Source: an uncultured Bacteroidota bacterium
Lineage (GTDB): Bacteria; Bacteroidota; Bacteroidia; Chitinophagales; Chitinophagaceae
Direction: 5' to 3'
Assembly: GCA_903944755.1 (NCBI GenBank)
Contig: CAJATB010000073.1
Location: 1 to 8,260 of the forward strand
Length of the DNA stretch: 8,260 nt
A program made the translations under genes and the position numbers. Below the pieces are notes generated by a model. The model ran no database searches, was not told where the DNA came from, and saw only the letters and a program-made list of their open reading frames with translations. Below, one piece after another: positions 1 through 5,696 of the stretch; within the stretch, counting starts at the first letter, position 1; the number at the start of each line of letters is the position of its first letter.

Positions 1-344
1 AAAAACTGAGGCATGGTATAGATTTTATTTTTTAAATAAACCGGTATAAAAAAAATAGCAACTATTAATAAAGTAGCTGCTGCCAACCATTCATATACAG
101 CAATGGCTAACCCCATTTTAAAACCACTACCACTCATTCCTATAAATTGTTCAGCTGAAATATTGGATGCAATTAAAGAGGCCCCAATTGCCCACCATGT
201 TAAGGAACCCTCCGCTAAGAAATAATCATGTGAAGCAGATACTGTCGCTTTCATTTTCTTACGATAAACATAAAGGCCATAACTAGTTACCACTAGAAAA
301 TAGAGGAAGAAAACTAAATAATCATTAAAATGCAGTGTATTCAT
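1..344 (-). CDS. Sodium:solute symporter (SSS/SGLT-like), N-terminal part, cut by window edge
   Basis: This is the first 114 residues of a sodium-coupled symporter of the inner membrane; the rest lies beyond position 1. A first hydrophobic segment spans about residues 8-28 and is followed by a basic stretch (YRKKMK). The next segment holds GASLIASNISAEQFIGMSGS at about 54-73, which closely matches the TM1 sodium/sugar-site region of Vibrio vSGLT as I remember it. A third segment lies at about 78-102, followed by the typical IYTMPQF motif. The ATG at 344 is chosen because an in-frame stop lies only three codons upstream, at 354-356. The substrate cannot be told from this part: SGLT-like members carry sugars, sialic acid, inositol or other solutes. 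It is transcribed divergently from the dihydroorotase-like gene. Family assignment is firm; substrate is unknown. Confidence 0.93.
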   Translation of the reverse strand, partial: MNTLHFNDYLVFFLYFLVVTSYGLYVYRKKMKATVSASHDYFLAEGSLTWWAIGASLIASNISAEQFIGMSGSGFKMGLAIAVYEWLAAATLLIVAIFFIPVYLKNKIYTMPQF

Positions 345-568
345 ATTGATAACTTATTCGGCTACGAATATGTAGTTTTTTTAATAGAATTCGTCATTTT
401 TCCTACGAAATTGACAAATTGTTGCTTGAAACAACCCCTGCCCTCTATTTCAGTAGCAACTAATCCAAATATTTTAGGCGGTTTATGGCAGTTTATCAAT
501 CATTTTCAGCTGTAAATCGCCATGCTAATGCAAAAACGGGGTATATTGCACTAAATATTATTGACCCG
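345..568. promoter_or_regulatory. Divergent intergenic region with short repeats, probable two-way promoter region
   Basis: This 224-base AT-rich stretch separates the minus-strand symporter from the plus-strand gene run, so promoters for both should lie here. A perfect 6-bp inverted repeat, TATTCG-GCTA-CGAATA, occupies 355-370, just upstream of the symporter start. The heptamer CTACGAA occurs at 362-368 and again at 403-409, and its partial complement TTCGT lies at 390-394. On the plus strand, TTG at 422-424 followed after 21 bases by TATTTCAG (446-453) weakly resembles the Bacteroidota -33/-7 promoter pattern (TTTG, TAnnTTTG). None of these elements is strong enough to name a regulator. Confidence 0.35.
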
Positions 569-1831
569 ATGACAATTCTTCTCAGGCAAGTCAAAATAGC
601 AGATACTCAATCACCATTTAATGGTTTAGTTAAAGATATTCTTCTAAAAGACCATTCAATCATTTCTATTACTGATCATTACAAAGGCGAAGCTGATCAA
701 ATAATTGACAATCCTGGAACCATTGTAAGTCCTGGGTTCGTTGATTTATTTGTTCATTTTTGTGATCCTGGAATGGAACATAGAGAAACTTTGGCAACAG
801 GTGCTGCTGCAGCAATGAATGGTGGCTTTACAACTGTTTTTGCTATACCGAATACTAACCCTGTGATTGACAATAAATCACAAGTAAGTTATATTATACA
901 AAATAGTCAAGCACTACCTATTCACATTTATCCAATTGGCGCTTTATCTAAAAAATTAGAAGGCAAGGAATTAGCCGAAATGATTGACATGCATACCAAC
1001 GGAGCAGTCGCATTTAGTGATGGGTTGCATCCAGTGCAGAACACGCTTTTATTTTTAAAAGCCCTACAATATGTGAAAGCTTTTGATGGTGTGGCCATTC
1101 AAATGCCAATAGATAAAAGTTTGGGGAGTTTGGGTTTAATGAATGAAGGTATTTTGTCCACTAAACTAGGCCTTCCTGGAATACCAGCTATTGCAGAAGA
1201 ATTGATTATATCCCGTGACATAGAATTATTACGCTACACAAAATCGAAATTGCATATAACTGGCGTTTCAACTGCAAAAGGGCTGGGCATGATAAGTGAA
1301 GCGAAAAAGGAAGGATTACAATTAACATGTAGTGTAACACCTTACCATTTATTTTTCTCGGAAGAAGATTTACACGATTATGATACCTTATTAAAAGTGT
1401 TCCCTCCCCTTAGAACTAAATTGGATCAAAAAGCATTGTTAGCAGCCGTTGAAAACGGGACCATAGATTGTATTAGTTCACACCATATGCCACAGGACTG
1501 GGATGGTAAAACAATTGAATTCGAAAATGCAAAACCTGGCATTGCTTCCATAGAAACAAGCTTTGCTGCAGTGCATCATTTATTGCCTAGCTTATCACTA
1601 GAAAAGCTCACTGCATTATTCTCGACAAACGCAAGAAGCATATTTAATTTACCTGCAGCCAGCATTATAGAAGGTGGCGAGGCTGAATTAACGTTGTTTA
1701 GTACAAGCTTGCAAACTTGTATGACAGCTAAAGAATCAAAAAGCAAATCTGCTAATTCACCCTTCTGGGATAAAAAATTAAGTGGAAAAATTATTGGCAC
1801 TATTGCGAAAGGACACAAAAACTCTAATTAA
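569..1831 (+). CDS. Dihydroorotase homologue, probably catalytically inactive (PyrC-like pseudoenzyme)
   Basis: The 420-residue protein aligns along its length with class I dihydroorotases: PGFVDLFVHFCDPG at about 55-68, GGFTTVFAIPNTNP at 85-98, AVAFSDG at 146-152, HITGVSTAKG at 229-238, TPYHLFF at 257-263 and FPPLR at 278-282. The catalytic residues are mostly gone. The metal motif DxHxHxR reads D59-L-F61-V-H63-F-C65, losing one His and the substrate-binding Arg. The His of the usual HAED motif is Met179, the His of HVST is Gly232, and the catalytic Asp of TDHAPH is His305 with the final His as Gln309. Asp151 and Asn95 are kept. The family norm is hydrolysis of dihydroorotate in pyrimidine synthesis, but this copy should not do that. 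Non-catalytic homologues are known as structural partners of aspartate carbamoyltransferase in Pseudomonas. An ATG at 485 would add 28 residues with no family similarity, so 569 is preferred. It heads the plus-strand gene run, 15 bases before the DUF4199 gene. Confidence 0.9.
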   Translation: MTILLRQVKIADTQSPFNGLVKDILLKDHSIISITDHYKGEADQIIDNPGTIVSPGFVDLFVHFCDPGMEHRETLATGAAAAMNGGFTTVFAIPNTNPVIDNKSQVSYIIQNSQALPIHIYPIGALSKKLEGKELAEMIDMHTNGAVAFSDGLHPVQNTLLFLKALQYVKAFDGVAIQMPIDKSLGSLGLMNEGILSTKLGLPGIPAIAEELIISRDIELLRYTKSKLHITGVSTAKGLGMISEAKKEGLQLTCSVTPYHLFFSEEDLHDYDTLLKVFPPLRTKLDQKALLAAVENGTIDCISSHHMPQDWDGKTIEFENAKPGIASIETSFAAVHHLLPSLSLEKLTALFSTNARSIFNLPAASIIEGGEAELTLFSTSLQTCMTAKESKSKSANSPFWDKKLSGKIIGTIAKGHKNSN

Positions 1832-1846
1832 TCATAAATAAAAAAA

Positions 1847-2368
1847 ATGGAAAATAAAATAACCTCTCATATTGTTAAAGGCGTAATTCTAAGTGCCCTA
1901 TCAATTGTTTTTGCAGTAGTAATGTATGTATTTAACTTATATGAAAAAACATATCTTAGCTGGATTAGTCAAGGAATACTTTTTGCTGGTATTATTTATA
2001 GTGCCATTTTATTTGCGAATGAAAGCAACCACAATGTAACTTTTGGAAATGTATTTGCACATGGTTTTAAAACAACAGCGGTTATCATTGCAATTACTTC
2101 CTTGTATACGATATTAGCTACCAAGTTTATATTCCCTGATATGGTTGATATGATAATTTCTATTACACGTAAAGAACTTGAAAAGAATCCTCAAATGACG
2201 GACGAGATGATAGAACAAGCGCTAACAATGACAAAGAAATTCTTTTTGCCTTTCGCATTGGGTGGTGCAATCCTTGGTACAGGATTTTTGGGTGCTATAG
2301 CTTCCTTAATTGGAGCAGCTGTTGCTAAGAAAAATCCGAACCCCTTTCAAGAGCAGGCAGCTAACTAA
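1847..2368 (+). CDS. DUF4199 family membrane protein
   Basis: This is a 173-residue integral membrane protein of unknown function. Four hydrophobic segments are visible at about residues 10-31, 38-57, 74-95 and 132-159. A charged, probably amphipathic stretch (about 105-130, ending EMIEQALTMTKK) sits between the third and fourth. The fourth segment is rich in Gly and Ala (ALGGAILGTGFLGAIASLIG). The motif VTFGNVFAHGFKTTAV around 64-79, between TM2 and TM3, resembles the FxxxFxxGF signature I associate with DUF4199, a family largely of Bacteroidota. The ATG follows an A-rich leader 15 bases after the preceding stop, and the glycosyltransferase begins 22 bases downstream, so cotranscription is likely. 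Its place next to a GT2 enzyme suggests a membrane role in glycan or lipid handling, but that is inference only. Confidence 0.85.
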   Translation: MENKITSHIVKGVILSALSIVFAVVMYVFNLYEKTYLSWISQGILFAGIIYSAILFANESNHNVTFGNVFAHGFKTTAVIIAITSLYTILATKFIFPDMVDMIISITRKELEKNPQMTDEMIEQALTMTKKFFLPFALGGAILGTGFLGAIASLIGAAVAKKNPNPFQEQAAN

Positions 2369-2390
2369 TTAATTAGAATAAGATATAATT

Positions 2391-3332
2391 ATGCAAATTT
2401 CAGTTGTCATACCCTTATTTAACGAAGCCGATTCATTACCAGAATTAATGGAGTGGATTGACAAAGTAATGCAGGATAATAAATTTATTTACGAGGTTAT
2501 TATGGTTGATGACGGAAGTGATGATGATAGTTGGGCGGTAATTGAAAGACTACGCGTTACCTATTCAAGCTTAAAAGGAATTCGTTTTCAACGTAATTAT
2601 GGGAAATCAGCTGCATTAAACGAAGGATTCAAAGCCGCACAGGGTGACATTGTAGTAACCATGGATGCAGATTTACAGGATTCACCTGACGAGATTCCGG
2701 AATTTTATGATATGATTACCAACCAAGGTTTTCATTTAGTAAGTGGCTGGAAGAAGAAAAGGTATGACAATACATTTACAAAGAATATACCTTCCAAAAT
2801 ATACAATGCGGTTGCTAGAAAAAGTTCTGGCATAATACTACACGATTTTAATTGCGGTATTAAGGCATACCAATTAAAAGTAGTGAAAAGCATTGAGGTG
2901 TTTGGCGAAATGCATAGGTACATACCTATTCTTGCAAAATGGGCAGGGTTTAAAAAAATTGGCGAAAAAGTAGTTGTTCACCAAGCAAGAAAATATGGTA
3001 CTACTAAATTTGGTTGGGAGCGTTTTGTAAATGGATTTCTTGATTTAATGACAATTCAATTTTTATCAAAATTTGGTAAAAAACCGATGCAATTTTTTGG
3101 GCTATTAGGTACCTTGTTTTTTTTAGTGGGTGTAGTTGCTATTGGCAGTATTATTACAAGTAAACTTATTGACCCCGAATTTAGTGCTACAAATAAACCA
3201 GCGTTCTACATTGCATTAACTTCAATTTTAATTGGGATGCAATTATTTTTAGCTGGGTTTATTGCTGAATTAATAAATAGAAACGCAGCAGACAGAAATA
3301 ATTATTTAATTGCCGAAAAGCAAGGATGGTAA
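2391..3332 (+). CDS. Family 2 glycosyltransferase, DPM1/GtrB-like, with C-terminal membrane anchor
   Basis: This 313-residue enzyme has a GT-A catalytic domain starting directly at the N-terminus (ISVVIPLFNEADSLPEL, about 3-19). VDDGSDD lies at 39-45 and the metal/nucleotide-binding motif MDADLQDSPDEIP at 91-103. GWKKKRYD (119-126), FNCGIKAY (153-160) and HRYIPI (175-180) follow, as in dolichol/undecaprenyl-phosphate sugar transferases. Two membrane segments at about 234-258 and 272-296 anchor it in the inner membrane, as in GtrB and ArnC-type proteins. The family moves a sugar from a nucleotide donor to a polyprenyl phosphate on the cytoplasmic face; the sugar here is not determinable. The lipid-linked product could feed surface glycan synthesis. 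The last 7 bases overlap the next glycosyltransferase gene, which implies translational coupling. No catalytic motif looks damaged. Confidence 0.92.
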   Translation: MQISVVIPLFNEADSLPELMEWIDKVMQDNKFIYEVIMVDDGSDDDSWAVIERLRVTYSSLKGIRFQRNYGKSAALNEGFKAAQGDIVVTMDADLQDSPDEIPEFYDMITNQGFHLVSGWKKKRYDNTFTKNIPSKIYNAVARKSSGIILHDFNCGIKAYQLKVVKSIEVFGEMHRYIPILAKWAGFKKIGEKVVVHQARKYGTTKFGWERFVNGFLDLMTIQFLSKFGKKPMQFFGLLGTLFFLVGVVAIGSIITSKLIDPEFSATNKPAFYIALTSILIGMQLFLAGFIAELINRNAADRNNYLIAEKQGW

Positions 3333-4456
3333 CCAAACTTGTTATAATAGGACCAGCTTGGCCATTAAGAGGAGGCCTTTCTGCTTTTGATGAAAAATTG
3401 GCAAGAACTTTCTCTAGCCAAGGTATTGAAACAAGTATTGAAACCTTTTCATTACAATACCCTTCTTTTCTTTTTCCTGGTAAAACGCAATACACAGAAC
3501 AACCCGCTCCAAAGCATATTAAAATTAATGCAGGTATCAATACTATCAATCCATTTAATTGGATTAAAATGGGCTGGCAACTTATGCAAGCTAAACCAAA
3601 CCTTATTATTGTTCGATTTTGGCTACCCTTTTTTGGACCCTGTTTAGGAACTATTTTACGCATTGCTAAATGGAATAAGTATACGAAAGTAATTTCGCTA
3701 GTGGACAATATCATCCCACACGAGCGCAGGCTTGGTGACAAATTATTTACACAATACTTTGCAAATACAATTGACGGGTTTTTAACAATGAGTGCTAAAG
3801 TGAGCAAGGATGTAAGGATCTTTTCACATAAGCCCATAGTACTTTCACCTCATCCAATATTCGATCATTTTGGCGAAAGCATAACTAAAGAAAATGCTAG
3901 AAATTTATTAAACTTACCTACTACTGATAAAATTATATTATTTTTTGGTTTTATTAGAAAGTACAAAGGACTCGATTTATTGTTAAAAGCGATGGCTACT
4001 CCAGTAATTCGAAATTCAGGAATTAAATTAATGGTAGTTGGCGAATTTTATGAGGATGCTACTCCTTATTATACACTAATTAAAGAATTAGGTCTAGCAG
4101 AAATAGTTATCCTTCACAATGAATTTGTGCCTGATTCAGAAGTGAAAAAATATGTATGTAGCGCTGATTTTATAATACAACCTTATATAAATGCCACACA
4201 AAGTGGGGTAACTCCTCTTGCCTATCATTTTGAAAAGCCAATGCTTGTAACAAATGTAGGTGGGCTTGCCGATTCGGTTCCCAATGACAAAGTTGGCATT
4301 GTAGTGGAGCCTAATGTAGATGCGATAGCCCAGGGAATAGAGAAACTATATGAAAAAGGAGCATCCTACTATATTCCAAACATCATTGAAGAAAAGAAGA
4401 AATATAGTTGGGAAACAATGGCCAGTAATTTTTTAATTTTATATCAACAAATTTAA
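3326..4456 (+). CDS. GT4-type (glycosyl transferase group 1) glycosyltransferase
   Basis: This 376-residue cytoplasmic or membrane-associated protein has the two-Rossmann GT-B layout. The N-terminal domain opens with LVIIGPAWPLRGGLSAFDEK (5-24), where the glycine-rich loop contacts the acceptor. The C-terminal donor domain begins near ILFFGFIRKYKGLDLLL (204-220) and contains LMVVGEFYED (235-244), ADFIIQPYINATQSG (280-294) and PMLVTNVGGLADSV (305-318). The EX7E donor motif typical of GT4 is not intact: the position of the first Glu falls in the ATQSGVTPLAY stretch, with no acidic residue. This variant may be normal for its subfamily. Its ATG lies inside the end of the GT2 gene (ATGGTAA, 7-base overlap), so the two are very likely translated together and may act on one glycan. 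Donor and acceptor sugars are unknown. Confidence 0.9.
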   Translation: MVTKLVIIGPAWPLRGGLSAFDEKLARTFSSQGIETSIETFSLQYPSFLFPGKTQYTEQPAPKHIKINAGINTINPFNWIKMGWQLMQAKPNLIIVRFWLPFFGPCLGTILRIAKWNKYTKVISLVDNIIPHERRLGDKLFTQYFANTIDGFLTMSAKVSKDVRIFSHKPIVLSPHPIFDHFGESITKENARNLLNLPTTDKIILFFGFIRKYKGLDLLLKAMATPVIRNSGIKLMVVGEFYEDATPYYTLIKELGLAEIVILHNEFVPDSEVKKYVCSADFIIQPYINATQSGVTPLAYHFEKPMLVTNVGGLADSVPNDKVGIVVEPNVDAIAQGIEKLYEKGASYYIPNIIEEKKKYSWETMASNFLILYQQI

Positions 4457-4457
4457 C

Positions 4458-4490
4458 GGACAGTGTTACTGTTCTTTATTTATAAATTAT
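4458..4490 (+). terminator. Hairpin plus T-rich run, possible partial terminator or processing site
   Basis: A 7-bp stem with a GTT triloop forms from GGACAGT (4458-4464) and ACTGTTC (4468-4474), with one G-T wobble. It is followed by TTTATTTATAAATT. It begins two bases after the stop of the GT4 gene and ends 22 bases before the gmhA start. The shape fits a weak intrinsic terminator or an mRNA stability element that could lower expression of gmhA and the HAD gene relative to the glycosyltransferases. The T-tract is interrupted, so complete termination is unlikely. Confidence 0.45.
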
Positions 4491-4496
4491 ACCTAT

Positions 4497-5075
4497 ATGT
4501 CTATACCAGCTATTAAAAATATTATTGAAGGTTCAATTGATGTTAAAAAACAATTGTTATCGGATGAAGCAATGTTGAATCAAATAAATGTAGTCACCAC
4601 TGCTATAACAGATGCTTTTAAAAATGGCAATAGTGTTTATTTTGCAGGTAATGGTGGTAGTGCAGCCGATGCGCAACACCTAGCAGCTGAATTCTCAGGA
4701 CGTTTTTATAAGGACCGTAAAGCATTGCCGTCGGATGCATTACATTGTAATACCTCCTACCTAACCGCGGTAGCCAATGACTATAGCTTTGATGTAATTT
4801 ATGCGCGCTTATTAGAAGGCCTTGCTAAACCAGGTGATGTTTTGGTAGGGATAAGTACTTCGGGCAATTCGGCTAATATTGTAAAGGCTTTTGAAATGGC
4901 AAAAACTATTGGAGTAGTAACCATTGGATTTACGGGAGCGAGTGGAGGCAAAATGAAGGAATTAAGTGATTACTTAATTAATATTCCTTCTAATACAACA
5001 CCAAGAATTCAAGAATCTCACATACTTGTGGGGCATATCATTTGCGAATTAGTGGAGATTCAGATTTTCGGATAG
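4497..5075 (+). CDS. gmhA: Sedoheptulose-7-phosphate isomerase (GmhA-like SIS protein)
   Basis: This cytoplasmic enzyme is expected to turn sedoheptulose 7-phosphate into D-glycero-D-manno-heptose 7-phosphate, the first step toward nucleotide-activated heptoses for LPS core or other surface glycans. The length of 192 residues equals that of E. coli GmhA. The SIS-domain phosphate loop GNGGSAADAQH lies at 51-61, AAEFSGRF at 63-70, GISTSGNSANI at 118-128 and TPRIQESHILVGH at 168-180. His61, Glu65, Gln172 and His180 fall at the same numbers as the metal/catalytic residues known for E. coli GmhA, which separates it from DiaA-type SIS proteins. The gene starts with ATG after an AT-rich leader without a Shine-Dalgarno sequence. 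It is followed after 39 bases by a HAD phosphatase suited to a later heptose step. Confidence 0.9.
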   Translation: MSIPAIKNIIEGSIDVKKQLLSDEAMLNQINVVTTAITDAFKNGNSVYFAGNGGSAADAQHLAAEFSGRFYKDRKALPSDALHCNTSYLTAVANDYSFDVIYARLLEGLAKPGDVLVGISTSGNSANIVKAFEMAKTIGVVTIGFTGASGGKMKELSDYLINIPSNTTPRIQESHILVGHIICELVEIQIFG

Positions 5076-5114
5076 TCAATTTTACCAATTTCAAAACGCT
5101 TAAATTCAAATCAC

Positions 5115-5666
5115 TTGTCTTTCAAATTAACCGATATAGATACTAGTTGGACCTTATTTTTAGATAGAGATGGTGTGATTAACGAAGAAAAAAAAGACGA
5201 TTATATCCGCAATTGGAAGGAGTTCACCTTTTACGAAGAAAGTTTATTGGCATTTGCTAAATTATCCCAAAGGTTTAATAAGATAATAATTACAACCAAC
5301 CAGAAAGGTGTTGGTAAGCAATGGATGACTGAAGCGGATTTACAAAATATTCACCAGCATATGGTAGAAAAAATAGTAGCTGTAGGTGGTCGGATTGACC
5401 ATATCTTTTATTGTACCGATTTGTCGAATGATTCCATTAATAGAAAACCACAGCCTGGTATGGCATTTCAAGCTAAAGCATTATTTCCACAAATAGATTT
5501 TTCGAAATCCATAATGGTTGGCAATAGAATGAGCGATATGGAATTTGGCCGTAACGCAGGCCTGCATACGGTATTCTTAGCTACTACACATCCTGAAACG
5601 ACTTTCCCTGATGAAAGAATTGACTATAGATTTAACAATTTGCTCGCTTTTACGGAAGCGCTATAA
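5115..5666 (+). CDS. HAD-IIIA phosphatase, HisB-N/GmhB-like, TTG start
   Basis: This 183-residue phosphatase has HAD motif I FLDRDGVIN (15-23; Asp17 nucleophile, Asp19 acid/base), motif II ITTNQKGVG (59-67), the motif III lysine in RKPQPGM (110-116; Lys111) and motif IV GNRMSDMEFG (136-145; Asp141). GmhB-type enzymes remove the 7-phosphate of heptose 1,7-bisphosphate, and the neighbouring gmhA supports that role. However, the usual GmhB zinc-binding Cys/His loop before RKPxPGM is missing: only Cys100 is present, followed by TDLSNDSIN. It may be a zinc-free variant or act on another sugar phosphate. The TTG at 5115 is chosen because no ATG occurs in frame between the gmhA stop at 5073-5075 and the catalytic motif, and the first later Met is residue 71. 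It shares the gmhA frame, separated by that single TAG and 13 codons. Confidence 0.85.
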   Translation: MSFKLTDIDTSWTLFLDRDGVINEEKKDDYIRNWKEFTFYEESLLAFAKLSQRFNKIIITTNQKGVGKQWMTEADLQNIHQHMVEKIVAVGGRIDHIFYCTDLSNDSINRKPQPGMAFQAKALFPQIDFSKSIMVGNRMSDMEFGRNAGLHTVFLATTHPETTFPDERIDYRFNNLLAFTEAL

Positions 5667-5668
5667 GT

Positions 5669-5696
5669 AATCCTCTTTTTAAAGGAGGGATTTTTT
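5669..5696 (+). terminator. Intrinsic terminator of the plus-strand gene run
   Basis: An imperfect stem pairs AATCCTCTT with AAGGAGGGATT (one G bulge, one G-T wobble) around a short A/T loop and ends in six T residues at 5691-5696. It begins two bases after the HAD gene stop. Its T-tract covers the first two bases of the lepA stop codon complement (TTA, 5695-5697), so the convergent genes share this sequence. On the minus strand no T-run follows the stem, so it should work mainly in the plus direction. Confidence 0.7.

Noticed and set aside
330..515. Open frame of 61 codons on the plus strand over the divergent intergenic region
   Set aside because: It overlaps the symporter start and the upstream DNA of the next gene, resembles no known protein, and has no coding character I can recognise.
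485..568. Upstream ATG that would extend the dihydroorotase homologue by 28 residues
   Set aside because: The added residues match no part of the family, whose members normally begin at the beta-strand seen just after the ATG at 569.
3259..3837. Minus-strand open frame of 192 codons opposite the GT4 gene
   Set aside because: It lies wholly antisense to the well-supported GT2/GT4 genes, shows no domain, and its sequence is what the complement of their codons gives.
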